DNA of 48,791 nucleotides, taken from assembly GCA_020354665.1 (NCBI GenBank), contig CP070653.1, forward strand, positions 3,109,511 to 3,158,301, given 5' to 3'. Each line of letters opens with the position of its first letter. Position 1 is the first letter of the stretch. Shown piece after piece: positions 28,151-36,698 of the stretch. Source of the stretch: Burkholderiales bacterium (lineage in GTDB: Bacteria; Pseudomonadota; Gammaproteobacteria; Burkholderiales; Burkholderiaceae_C). The notes beneath the pieces are model-generated. The model did not search any database. It was not told the DNA's origin and saw only the letters and a program-made list of their open reading frames with translations. Position numbers and translations under genes: made by a program.

Positions 28151-28168
28151 AGGTCATATAGATGACTT
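28151..28168. promoter_or_regulatory. GntR-type operator between suyA and the regulator gene
   Basis: AGGTCAT, four bases, ATGACTT: an imperfect dyad (6 of 7 pairs) containing GTCAT-N4-ATGAC, in keeping with operators of the GntR superfamily. It abuts the -35 of the suyA promoter and lies 37 bp before the regulator start, so it could serve both directions. Confidence 0.55.
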
Positions 28169-28204
28169 GCATGAGTGGGCAGCAGGCCGCTACGCTGCGA
28201 GTCC

Positions 28205-28969
28205 ATGCGTGCGCCGGTCGTCGAGTTTTCCCCGCTGATCCTGCAGACCTCCCGAGGGCCGCTGTACCGGGCATCGAAGCTGGCGCTGCTGCGCGCGATC
28301 GAATCGGGGGCGATCCCTCCCGGTGGTGCACTGCCCAGCGAGCGCGAGCTGGCGCGCCAGCTCGGGGTCTCGATCGGGACATTGCGTCGCGCGGTCGACG
28401 AACTGGTGGCCGAGCACATCCTGATCCGACGGCAGGGACGCGGCACGTTCGTCGCGACCCACACGGCCGACCGGTTCCTGTTCCAGTTCTTCCACGTCGA
28501 GCGCAGCGATGGGCTGCGCGAACCGCCGCAGGTGGAGTTGCTCGCCTTTGAGCGGGTGCGCATCGACGAGGAGGCGGCCGCCGCACTGGCGTTGCGCAGC
28601 GGCGAGCCGGGCATCCAGATCGAGAACCGGCTCTCACTGCAGGGCAGACCGGTGATGTACGACCGCATCGTCGTGCCGGCGGGACTGTTCCGCGGCCTGA
28701 CCGAAGCGCGCTTTGCCCGGCGGCCGAGCACGATCTATCACCTGTACCAGTCCGAATACGGCATCACGGTGACGCGGGCGCTCGAGCGCGCCCGCGCGGT
28801 GGCCGCCGACCGGACGGCGGCGCGGGTACTGGGCGTCGCTGTCGGCGCGCCGTTGTTGCAGGTACGCCGTACGGCGCTGACCTTCGGCGACAAGCCGGTG
28901 GAGTTCCGCGTCTCGGTGCTGAACACCGCGCACCACGACTACGTGCATCTGCTATCCAGACCGAGTTGA
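28205..28969 (+). CDS. suyR: GntR/HutC-family transcriptional regulator of suyAB (inferred)
   Basis: About 254 residues. The N-terminal winged helix (ALLRAIESGAIPPGGALPSERELARQLGVS, then IGTLRRAVDELVAEHIL) is followed by RRQGRGTFV and a UTRA-type ligand domain (ENRLSLQGRPVMYDRIVVPAGLF, C-terminal VEFRVSVLNTAHHDYV), so HutC subfamily. It is divergent from suyA with the dyad 28151-28168 between them; autoregulation and control of suyAB by sulfolactate are inferred. The ATG at 28205 was chosen; a GTG at 28175 would add ten residues. The symbol is proposed from position only. Confidence 0.82.
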   Translation: MRAPVVEFSPLILQTSRGPLYRASKLALLRAIESGAIPPGGALPSERELARQLGVSIGTLRRAVDELVAEHILIRRQGRGTFVATHTADRFLFQFFHVERSDGLREPPQVELLAFERVRIDEEAAAALALRSGEPGIQIENRLSLQGRPVMYDRIVVPAGLFRGLTEARFARRPSTIYHLYQSEYGITVTRALERARAVAADRTAARVLGVAVGAPLLQVRRTALTFGDKPVEFRVSVLNTAHHDYVHLLSRPS

Positions 28970-29005
28970 AGTGCGGCAGCGCGCAATCAAGGCGGATTTG
29001 GGACA

Positions 29006-30298
29006 ATGGCGGGCACCATGACGCCGACCGACATCGCCGCATACATGGCCCATGTGGGCGTTCACGCGCGCGTGGCCGCCACCGAGATGGCGCGCGCTGC
29101 GACCGTGGCCAGAAACACGGCGTTGCTCGAACTCGCTCGGCGGCTGCGCTCGGCCCGGGCGGCGCTCGAACAGGCGAACGCGCAGGACGTGGCTGCCGCG
29201 CAGGCGGCCGGTCTGGCCGCGCCAATGGTCGACCGGCTCCAGCTGACGCCCAAGGTGATCGAGACCGTCGCCGAGGGGTGTGAGCAGATCGCGGCGATGC
29301 CCGATCCGATCGGCGAGATCAGCGGGGTGAAGCGCCGGCCGAGCGGCATCAGCGTGGGCCAGATGCGGGTTCCGCTCGGTGTGTTCGGGATGATCTACGA
29401 GAGCCGGCCCAACGTCACGATCGAGGCGGCATCGCTTGCGATCAAGAGCGGCAATGCCTGCATCCTGCGCGGAGGATCCGAGGCGATCCAGTCAAACCTG
29501 GCGCTGTGGCGGCTCGTGCAGGAGGCCTTGCGCGCCGCCGGGCTGCCCGACCAGGCGGTGCAGCTCGTCGAGACGACCGACCGTGCCGCCGTCGGCTACC
29601 TGATTGCGATGCCCGAGTACGTCGACGTGATCATTCCGCGTGGCGGCAAGGGGCTGATCGAACGCATCAGCGCCGAGGCGAAGGTGCCGGTGATCAAGCA
29701 CCTGGACGGCAATTGCCATGTCTACGTCGATGCCGAGGTCGACCTCGATCTGGCGGTGACGGTCACCGACAACGCCAAGACGCAGAAGTTCAGTCCGTGC
29801 AATGCGGCTGAGTCCCTGCTCGTGCATCGTGATATCGCCGCGCACTTCCTACCGCGTATCGGCGCGGTGTTCGCCGCCAAGGACGTCGAAATGCGCTGCG
29901 ACCGCGCCGCCGGCGAGCTGCTGGCAGCGGTGCCGCAGGCCAGGGTCGTCGGGGCGACCGAGGAGGACTGGTCCACCGAATACCTCGCGCCGATCATCAG
30001 CATCAAGCTGGTGCAGTCGCTGGACGAGGCGATCGCGCACATCAATCGCTACGGGTCGCACCATACCGATGCCATCCTCACCCGCAACCACATCAGCGCC
30101 ATGCGTTTCCTGCGCGAGGTCGACTCTGCCAGCGTGATGGTCAACGCGAGCACGCGCTTCGCCGACGGCTTCGAATATGGCCTAGGCGCCGAGATCGGTA
30201 TCTCGACTGACAAGTTCCACGCGCGCGGGCCGGTGGGTCTCGAGGGGCTGACGTCGCTGAAATGGATCGTGCTCGGCAACGGCGAGGTGCGCACCTGA
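29006..30298 (+). CDS. proA: Gamma-glutamyl phosphate reductase
   Basis: Proline biosynthesis enzyme of the aldehyde dehydrogenase superfamily that reduces gamma-glutamyl phosphate to glutamate semialdehyde with NADPH. 430 residues, full length. Signature segments include [36 protein letters not shown] near 115-150, [25 protein letters not shown], the catalytic cysteine in [12 protein letters not shown] near residue 272, and [37 protein letters not shown] at the end. A second ATG at 29018 is possible. It is a housekeeping gene marking the right border of the sulfonate region. No proB is present in the window. Confidence 0.96.
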   Translation: MAGTMTPTDIAAYMAHVGVHARVAATEMARAATVARNTALLELARRLRSARAALEQANAQDVAAAQAAGLAAPMVDRLQLTPKVIETVAEGCEQIAAMPDPIGEISGVKRRPSGISVGQMRVPLGVFGMIYESRPNVTIEAASLAIKSGNACILRGGSEAIQSNLALWRLVQEALRAAGLPDQAVQLVETTDRAAVGYLIAMPEYVDVIIPRGGKGLIERISAEAKVPVIKHLDGNCHVYVDAEVDLDLAVTVTDNAKTQKFSPCNAAESLLVHRDIAAHFLPRIGAVFAAKDVEMRCDRAAGELLAAVPQARVVGATEEDWSTEYLAPIISIKLVQSLDEAIAHINRYGSHHTDAILTRNHISAMRFLREVDSASVMVNASTRFADGFEYGLGAEIGISTDKFHARGPVGLEGLTSLKWIVLGNGEVRT

Positions 30299-30687
30299 TG
30301 GTGCCTGCAAGAGGCGCGTCCGGGATCTGCTGCGATGAGCGAGCGCTTCCTTCAGGTGATGCGCGCGGGGCCACGTTCGATGGCTGACTGCCGCCGCGTT
30401 CGTGCAGTTGCGGAGATCGCTGCCGCGGGCGGTAAGTCGGTCGCCGGCTGGTGTGTTCCGCGGCCTGGCGCTGGCCAGGGGCTGGTCGGACCCACCGATG
30501 GCCGATGCGGGGCCGAGCGAGCGCGATCCAGCCGCGTGTCGCAATGCGGGAACGGTTGGCCGTGTGACTTACGACGCAAAGGAGTGGAGCGATGGATCGC
30601 CGGCGGCGGATGGCCCGACGAGGGGCGGCCATTCGGCAAGTCGGCTGCGTTATCGTGACATCGGTGTGAAAGTTCCCGCGCTGTTCC
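30299..30687. other. 389-bp gap without a convincing gene
   Basis: Between proA and lemA. A frame of 107 codons runs through it, but its product is rich in Arg/Gly, lacks any recognisable pattern and has no good ribosome binding site, so no gene is called. No strong hairpin, promoter or repeat stood out. Confidence 0.5.
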
Positions 30688-31233
30688 ATGTCGACCTCGC
30701 AGATCGTGCTGGCTGTCGTGGCCGCCGTGCTCGCTTTCTGGGCGATCGGCGGCTACAACCGCGTGATCGCGCTGCGCAACGCGATATCGGTCGCGTGGAC
30801 GCGGGTCGAGGAAGAGCTGACGCGACGGCGCGAGCTGGCGTTGCAGCTGGTCGATGCAGTGCGCAGCGAGATGACAGGCGAGGCGGCCCTGCTCGACTCG
30901 GTGATCGCCGCGAGCTCGCAGGCCGCTGCAGCCGCGCAAGCGGTGCGTCCGCGCGCCGGCTCGGCCCGCGCGGTGGCGAGCTTCGGGATGGCGCAAGCCG
31001 TGTTCGACGCTGTCGCCGGGCGCCTGTTCACGTCGATCGAGGGCAGCGAGGTGCTGCGTACCCGTGCCGCCGTGGCCGTTGCGCTGAACGGCTGGCGCGA
31101 GGCCGAAGCAAGCATCGGATTTGCACGACAGGGCTTCAACGAGGCGGTCCAACGCTACAACGCCGCCGCGCAGCTGTTTCCGACTCGCGTCCTGTCGTGG
31201 GTGTTCGGTTTCACGGCCGCGGGGGTTTGGTGA
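30688..31233 (+). CDS. lemA: LemA family membrane-anchored protein
   Basis: 181 residues with one N-terminal membrane helix (about 5-22, IVLAVVAAVLAFWAIGGY) and a helical domain outside or across the envelope. The LemA pattern is clear: YNRVIALRNAISVAWTRVEEELTRRRELALQLVDAV near 23-58 and the C-terminal GFNEAVQRYNAAAQLFPTRVLSWVFGF. Function is not well understood; LemA genes often neighbour membrane proteases or TPM/DUF-type envelope proteins. It is followed 7 bp later by a gene of unknown function on the same strand. Confidence 0.85.
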   Translation: MSTSQIVLAVVAAVLAFWAIGGYNRVIALRNAISVAWTRVEEELTRRRELALQLVDAVRSEMTGEAALLDSVIAASSQAAAAAQAVRPRAGSARAVASFGMAQAVFDAVAGRLFTSIEGSEVLRTRAAVAVALNGWREAEASIGFARQGFNEAVQRYNAAAQLFPTRVLSWVFGFTAAGVW

Positions 31234-31240
31234 GGGCGCG

Positions 31241-32119
31241 ATGAACGAAGCTTCAGCCTCGGCGGTTGCGGCGCCCGTCATCGGGTTGCCGGCGCGCATG
31301 CCGGTCTCGCGACGCCGAGACGACGATCCAACACCGGAGCCTATGCAACGGCTGATGCGTCTGCACGGCCCGGGCGAGCTCAGAGCGGCGCTGCTCGCGA
31401 TCGTGCGCACACCAGGCAGCCGGCGCGAATTCAATGCCTGGCGCGATGAGGTTTCCGACGTTCCCTCTGCCGACGCGATCCGCCACGACCTCGACGGGCT
31501 CGATCCCGCCGCGCGCATGCCCTGGTTCGAGCTCTTCTGCAAGCGACTCGCCGAAGCGCCGCCGTTGCAGCGCAAGCAGGTCGCCGAGGCCATGCGGCGA
31601 GTGATGCGTGCCGATGGGCGCGTTCGGCCGATCGACCGCTTGTTGTGGCTGGCGGTGCGAAGGCAGCTGGGCGAGGCGAAGTCACCCCTTGCGCCGGCCC
31701 AGGGCGACAACGATCTGAGCGGGCTCACGCCCGACCAGGTGGCAGCGGTTGCGAAGTACTCGGCATTCGTCTCGCGACTGATCCCGCAGCGCGAAGTTGA
31801 AGCCGCGCTCGCCGACCCGACTGAACTGCCGGGCGAGCGCTGGTTCCGCACGGTGATGTCGCACTGGCCCACCGCGACCATGACCCGACCACCAGTCGAC
31901 GGCGACGCCCTGCTACGCGCGCTCCGCGTAATCCAGGCGCTGCCGTGGATGTTGCGCCCGGTACTCGTGCGCGCCTGGTTCGAGGCAGCAACCGAACTGA
32001 CCGAAGGCCAACCGTTGCCGATCGATGCGGCCGATGCGTTGCGCCTGACATGCCTGCTGCTCGACTCGCCGATGCCCGAGGGGCTCGCGCGCCAGTTCAT
32101 CGAGCCCGCAGAGCACTGA
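31241..32119 (+). CDS. Protein of unknown function, lemA partner
   Basis: 292 residues from the ATG at 31241, 7 bp after the lemA stop, so translationally close. No signal peptide or clear membrane helix. Mostly helical by composition. Residues about 105-150 (QVAEAMRRVMRADGRVRPIDRLLWLAVRRQLG) resemble a TerB-like helical segment that also occurs at the C-terminus of large M48 metalloproteases encoded next to lemA in related bacteria. No HExxH motif is present, so this may be such a C-terminal domain standing alone after loss of the protease part. Function unknown. Confidence 0.6.
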   Translation: MNEASASAVAAPVIGLPARMPVSRRRDDDPTPEPMQRLMRLHGPGELRAALLAIVRTPGSRREFNAWRDEVSDVPSADAIRHDLDGLDPAARMPWFELFCKRLAEAPPLQRKQVAEAMRRVMRADGRVRPIDRLLWLAVRRQLGEAKSPLAPAQGDNDLSGLTPDQVAAVAKYSAFVSRLIPQREVEAALADPTELPGERWFRTVMSHWPTATMTRPPVDGDALLRALRVIQALPWMLRPVLVRAWFEAATELTEGQPLPIDAADALRLTCLLLDSPMPEGLARQFIEPAEH

Positions 32120-32275
32120 GCCGTTCCTCACGGCAAACATGCCTCTGCGGCACGGCCTCGGGCCGCTGACCGCGCCAATCCAGGAGTTCGCGCATCGATG
32201 CGGCAGCGCAGCATGTTTGCGCGCCTGGAGCCTAGATCAGGAAGCGGTCCATGCGGAGTGGCCGAGCGCGGACCC

Positions 32276-32318
32276 GACCCCGTGGATTCCCCAATGCCGA
32301 CCCCATAGATTCCCCAAT
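32276..32318. repeat. Two tandem copies of a 20-bp motif upstream of soxY
   Basis: GACCCCGTGGATTCCCCAAT (32276-32295) and GACCCCATAGATTCCCCAAT (32299-32318) agree at 18 of 20 positions with a 23-bp period. They lie about 71-113 bp before the soxY start, at a local drop in GC content. They could be tandem regulator sites for the sox operon or a trace of a short interspersed repeat. Confidence 0.6.
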
Positions 32319-32388
32319 ACCTCTGAGGATTCATTTAATTAGCATGCAGTGATCTTCATCGCAATGATCCTCATCAAGGAGTGCGTTC

Positions 32389-32856
32389 ATGACCGATCGT
32401 CGTCAAGTGCTCAAACACAGTGCCACGGTGGCTGCGCTGATGGCGGCCAGCGGCGTACTGCCCCAACTGGCCGTCGCGGCGGGCCCCGCGACGAGCAAGG
32501 GCGCCTTCCAGGCCAAGTCGATGGCCGACGTGATGAAGGCGCTCGGTCTGGGCGCACCAGCCGAGAGCAAGGACGTCACGATCACCGGGCCCGACATCGC
32601 CGAGAACGGTGCCGTCGTGCCCGTGGCCGTCGCGTCGGGGGCTGCGGGCGTCAAGCACCTGATGTTGCTCGTCGAGAAGAACCCGAACGCGCTCGCTGCG
32701 CTGTTCAACGTCACGCCCGACATCGAGCCCAACGTCTCGACCCGCGTCAAGATGGGTCAGTCGTCGAACGTCTACGGCGTCGCGGTGACGGACGACGGCA
32801 AGGTGCTGTTCGCGCAGAAGGAAATCAAGGTCACGCTGGGCGGCTGCGGCGGCTGA
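32389..32856 (+). CDS. soxY: Thiosulfate oxidation carrier protein SoxY
   Basis: Periplasmic carrier subunit to which sulfur intermediates are covalently bound. 155 residues. A Tat signal (DRRQVLKHSATVAAL, residues 3-17) leads the protein, and the C-terminal swinging arm ends GGCGG with the sulfur-carrying Cys153. AAGGAG precedes the ATG. First gene of soxYZAX-soxB. It forms a heterodimer with SoxZ, encoded 72 bp downstream. Confidence 0.95.
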   Translation: MTDRRQVLKHSATVAALMAASGVLPQLAVAAGPATSKGAFQAKSMADVMKALGLGAPAESKDVTITGPDIAENGAVVPVAVASGAAGVKHLMLLVEKNPNALAALFNVTPDIEPNVSTRVKMGQSSNVYGVAVTDDGKVLFAQKEIKVTLGGCGG

Positions 32857-32928
32857 TGGCGTCGTGCTGGCGCGTACGTCCGCGCCGACCGTTCAACGTA
32901 TCCGAACCTCTTCGACAGGAGAAACAAC

Positions 32929-33240
32929 ATGGCAGACCCGATGCGCCTCCGCGCTCAAGTTGCTGGTGACAAGGCCACGGTGCGCGTGCTGATGGCCCAC
33001 GAGATGGAGACCGGCCAGCGCAAGGATTCCGCCGGCAAGGTGATTCCCGCCTGGTTCATCCAGGACGTCACGGCAACACTCAACGGCAAGACCGTGATGA
33101 CGGCCGAATGGGGCCCCGCGGTTTCGAAGAACCCGTTCATGCAGTTCACGATCAAGGGTGCCAAAGCGGGCGACAAGGTCGCGATCAGCTGGGTCGACAA
33201 CAAGGGTGACAAGCGCACCGACGAGGCGACCGTTTCCTGA
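32929..33240 (+). CDS. soxZ: Thiosulfate oxidation carrier complex protein SoxZ
   Basis: 103-residue partner of SoxY. Fits the family in length and in the segments VRVLMAHEMETGQRKDSAGKVIPAWFIQDVT and GPAVSKNPFMQFTIKGAKAGDKVAISWVDNKGD. No signal peptide, as expected because SoxZ is exported together with SoxY. A strong AGGAGA site lies upstream. Confidence 0.95.
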   Translation: MADPMRLRAQVAGDKATVRVLMAHEMETGQRKDSAGKVIPAWFIQDVTATLNGKTVMTAEWGPAVSKNPFMQFTIKGAKAGDKVAISWVDNKGDKRTDEATVS

Positions 33241-33336
33241 TCATTCGGGGCGCTGTCGCCACACCGCTCCGCGAGGTCGCCGGCCTCGCGGCTGATGCCC
33301 GGATTTCGGGCTAAACAGACGACCAGAGGAGACGTA

Positions 33337-34134
33337 GTGAAGAAGACACTCTTCATCGGAGCGGCCGCGTTGGCGCTGAGCCTCAACGCGCAGGCCCAGA
33401 AGTCGGTCAGTGAGGGCATTGCCGAATACCGCGAGATGCTGGCCGATGGCAATCCCGCCGAGTTGTACGAAGCCAAGGGCGAGGAGGTCTGGAAGACGCC
33501 AGACGGCCCGAACAAAGCAACGCTCGAAAAGTGCGACCTTGGCAAGGGGCCGGGCGTAGTAAAGGGTGCGTTCGTCGAATTGCCACGCTACTTCGCCGAC
33601 ACGGGACGCGTGGAGGACCTGGAGTCCCGGCTGGTCACGTGCATGGTGACGCTGCAGGGTTTCAAGGTCGAGGACATCGTCAACGACGCCTTCCGCAAGG
33701 ACGAGAAAGGCGACGTCGCGGCCATGGCGACCTGGATCGCTGGGCAGTCGCGCGGCATGCGATTCAATCTGCCGCAGGGCCACCCGGAGGAGCGCAGGTT
33801 CTACGAGCTGGGCAAGAAGGCCTTCTTTTTCCGCGGTGGCACGCACGACTTTTCCTGCGCGTCTTGCCATGGCGAGGAAGGCAAGCGCATCCGGTTGCAG
33901 GACCTACCTAACCTGACGAAGAACCCGGGCGACGGCATTGGCTTCGCCGCCTGGCCGGCGTATCGCGTGGGCAACGGGCAGATGTGGGGGATGCAGCACC
34001 GGCTTAACGACTGCTACCGGCAGCAGCGCTTCCCGTACCCGGGCTACATCTCCGATGTGACCATCGCACTGTCGACGTACATGGGCGTCAACGCCAAGGG
34101 TGCCCGATCGGTCGCGCCCGCGCTCAAGCGCTGA
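33337..34134 (+). CDS. soxA: Sulfur-oxidising cytochrome SoxA (single-CXXCH form)
   Basis: Periplasmic c-type cytochrome that, with SoxX, conjugates thiosulfate to the SoxY cysteine. Starts at a GTG (33337) with AGGAG five bases upstream; a longer reading from 33295 lacks a site. Signal peptide about residues 1-20 (KKTLFIGAAALALSLNAQA). Only one haem motif, CASCH at Cys174-His178, is present. The N-terminal domain has lost CXXCH and keeps isolated cysteines (LEKCDLG, LVTCMVT) that probably form a disulfide. Cys226 in RLNDCYRQQRFP is the modified cysteine haem ligand. 265 residues, normal for SoxA. Confidence 0.93.
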   Translation: MKKTLFIGAAALALSLNAQAQKSVSEGIAEYREMLADGNPAELYEAKGEEVWKTPDGPNKATLEKCDLGKGPGVVKGAFVELPRYFADTGRVEDLESRLVTCMVTLQGFKVEDIVNDAFRKDEKGDVAAMATWIAGQSRGMRFNLPQGHPEERRFYELGKKAFFFRGGTHDFSCASCHGEEGKRIRLQDLPNLTKNPGDGIGFAAWPAYRVGNGQMWGMQHRLNDCYRQQRFPYPGYISDVTIALSTYMGVNAKGARSVAPALKR

Positions 34135-34151
34135 CTCGAAAGGCTCGACAC

Positions 34152-34793
34152 ATGAACAGAAAGACAATCGCGTACAGCTTGTCGGCAACGTTGGCGCTCA
34201 TCGTGGCCGGATGCGCCGGCATGCCGTCGGACAACCGCGCCGACTTCACGGCAATGATGAAGTCTTCGTTCAGAAGCGAGGGCATCGCCACGGTCGACCG
34301 CCTGGTACAGGACGAAGGGCAGGCCGCCTGCTCGTCGGACCAGCCGCCGTCCGAAGCGGTCGCACGCCGCATCGAGGCCGAGGCGATTGCGTCGATCCAG
34401 TGGCCCGACGGGCGCCGGTTCTTTGGCGACTGGAAAGCCGGCGAGAAGCTGGCGCAGAGCGGCCGCGGCATGACATGGTCCGACAAATCGACCGATCCGA
34501 AGAGCAACGGCGGCAATTGCTACAACTGCCATCAGATTACCAGCGCCGAGATCTCGTACGGCACCATTGGCCCGAGCTTGTGGAACTACGGCAAGTTGCG
34601 TGGCGTCAAGAGCCTCACCGATCCGGCGGCGGCGCCCGTTATCGAGTACACCTGGGGCAAGCTTTGGAACAGCAAGGCGTATGCCGCGTGCTCCAACATG
34701 CCGCGCTTCGGCCACAAGAAGCTGCTCGATCAGGATCAGCTCCGCGACCTGATGGCGCTGCTGCTCGATCCGAACTCACCGGTCAACCAGTAG
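34152..34793 (+). CDS. soxX: Sulfur-oxidising cytochrome SoxX (lipoprotein form)
   Basis: Monohaem cytochrome c partner of SoxA, 213 residues. Haem motif CYNCH at Cys123-His127, with a likely methionine ligand in CSNMPRFGHKKLL. The N-terminus ends in a lipobox, VAGC, with Cys21, so this SoxX is probably anchored as a lipoprotein rather than freely periplasmic. Residues 25-100 form the extra N-terminal helical segment found in the longer SoxX type. Starts 17 bp after soxA. Confidence 0.92.
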   Translation: MNRKTIAYSLSATLALIVAGCAGMPSDNRADFTAMMKSSFRSEGIATVDRLVQDEGQAACSSDQPPSEAVARRIEAEAIASIQWPDGRRFFGDWKAGEKLAQSGRGMTWSDKSTDPKSNGGNCYNCHQITSAEISYGTIGPSLWNYGKLRGVKSLTDPAAAPVIEYTWGKLWNSKAYAACSNMPRFGHKKLLDQDQLRDLMALLLDPNSPVNQ

Positions 34794-34813
34794 TCGGCAT
34801 CTGCGCCGACCGC

Positions 34814-34836
34814 ACGCCCGCGCTCGCGGGCGTTTT
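34814..34836 (+). terminator. Hairpin with short T-run between soxX and soxB
   Basis: ACGCCCGC, loop GCTC, GCGGGCGT, then TTTC: an 8-bp perfect stem (34814-34821 with 34826-34833) 20 bp after the soxX stop. The T-run is short, so it may give only partial termination before soxB. Confidence 0.55.
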
Positions 34837-34866
34837 CATTCCTCTGTTCGCGATGACTGCTGAATC

Positions 34867-36595
34867 ATGAGCCTGAGCAAGCGTGAGTTCCTTCAGGTGC
34901 TGGGCGCGGCTTCGGTGGCGGGCATGGGCCTCGGCCGCTACGCCGACGCCGACGCGGCAACGGCCGAGCAGGGGCTGTATGACCTCCCGCGCTTGGGGCA
35001 GGTCTCGTTCCTGCACATGACCGACTGCCACGCGCAGCTCAAGCCGATCTACTTCCGCGAGCCCAACGTCAATCTCGGCCTCGGTTCGATGCAGGGCAAG
35101 CTGCCGCACCTGGTCGGCGAGCGGCTGCTCAAGGCGGCCGGCGTGCGGCCGGGCACCGCGCTCGCGCACGCCTACACCTACCTCGATTTCGAGAAGGCGG
35201 CGCGCCGTTACGGCAAGGTCGGCGGCTTCGCGCACCTGGCCACGCTCGTCAAGCGCCTGAAGGCGAGTCGCCCGGGCGCGCTGCTGCTCGACGGCGGCGA
35301 CACCTGGCAGGGCTCGGCGACCTCGTTGTGGACCAACGCGCAGGACATGGTCGACGCATGCAAGCTGCTCGGCGTCGACGTGATGACGGGTCACTGGGAG
35401 TTCACGTACGGCCAGGACCGCGTCAAGGAAGTGATTGACAAGGACTTCAAGGGCAAGGTCGCGTTCGTTGCGCAGAACGTCAAGACCGCCGACTTCGGCG
35501 ATCCGGTGTTCGAGCCCTACGTGATCCGCGAGGTCAACGGCATCCCCTGCGCGATCGTCGGCCAGGCGTTTCCGTACACGCCGATCGCGAACCCGCGCTA
35601 CATGGTGGCCGACTGGACGTTCGGCGTGCAGGACGACAACCTGCAGAAGGTCGTCGACGAGGCGCGCGGCAAAGGCGCGCAGGTCGTGGTCGTGCTGTCG
35701 CACAACGGCATGGACGTCGACCTCCAGATGGCCACGCGCGTCACCGGTGTCGACGCGATCCTGGGCGGCCACACGCACGATGGTGTGCCGTTGGCGGTGC
35801 CGGTCAAGAACGCGGGTGGCACGACGCTCGTCACCAACGCCGGCAGCAACGGAAAGTTCCTCGGTGTGATGGACTTTAGTGAAGGGCGGCAAGGTCGCGC
35901 GCTCGCAGTACCGGTTGCTGCCGGTGTTCAGCAATATGCTTGCGGCCGACGCCGAGATGGACGCGCTGATCGCGAAGATCCGCGCGCCCTACGAGGACAA
36001 GCTCAGCGAGAAGCTCGCCGTCACCGACGGTCTGCTCTACCGCCGGGGCAACTTCAACGGCAGCTGGGACCAGCTGCTGTGTGACGCGATGATCGAGGTG
36101 CAGGGCGCCGAGATGGCGTTCTCGCCGGGGTTTCGCTGGGGCACTTCGCTGCTGCCAGGCGACGTGATCACGCGCGAGCTGATGATGGACCAGGTCGCGA
36201 TCACCTATCCGTATGCGACCGTCTCCGACATCAGCGGCGAGATGATCAAGACGATCCTCGAGGATGTCTGCGACAACCTGTTCAATCCCGACCCGTACTA
36301 CCAGCAGGGCGGCGACATGGTGCGCGTCGGCGGTCTCACGTATGCCTGCGAGCCGGGCGCGAAGATGGGCAGCCGCATCCACGACATGCGCCTCGGTGGG
36401 CGGCCCATCGACCCCGCCAAGACCTACAAGGTCGCCGGGTGGGCGCCGGTTTCCGAGGAGGCGAAGAACGCCGGCAACAAGCCGGTGTGGGAAGTCGTCG
36501 AGCAATGGCTCAAGGCCAAGGGACGCGTCGCGCCACGCAAGCTCAACACGCCGCGGCTGATCGGCGTCAAGGGCAATCCGGGCCTGGCGGGCTGA
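34867..36595 (+). pseudogene. soxB: Thiosulfohydrolase SoxB, interrupted by a frameshift near 35878
   Basis: SoxB hydrolyses sulfate from the SoxY-bound intermediate using two Mn ions. The reading from 34867 carries a Tat-like start (SKREFLQVLG, with Lys-Arg instead of Arg-Arg), the metal-site segments HMTDCHAQLKP, LDGGDTWQGS, SHNGMDVD and GGHTHDG, and ends its homologous part at GKFLGVMDF (codon TTT 35875-35877). The normal continuation VKGGKVARSQYRLLPVFSNML begins at 35879 in the +1 frame and runs on to 36595, so one extra base (A at 35878) or two missing bases break the gene. The original frame continues to a stop at 36084 with unrelated sequence. Joined, the product would be about 575 residues, a normal SoxB. 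Either a sequencing error or a real lesion. Confidence 0.88.
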
Positions 36596-36698
36596 TTCCT
36601 CCATAGGCGGCGTGCTGTTGCCATCCGCGGCCGAGGTCCATCGTCGAGTTGCCGGTAGACGGGCCATGCACGAGACGTCGAACATATCCGGACGGCGC

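Noticed and set aside
30335-30658. 107-codon frame between proA and lemA
   Set aside because: No ribosome binding site, no recognisable motif, Arg/Gly-rich translation typical of non-coding GC-rich DNA.
35870-35885. Programmed ribosomal frameshifting in soxB
   Set aside because: No slippery heptamer, stop codon at the shift point, Shine-Dalgarno-like stimulator or hairpin was recognised, and soxB is not known for recoding; a mutation or base-call error is simpler.
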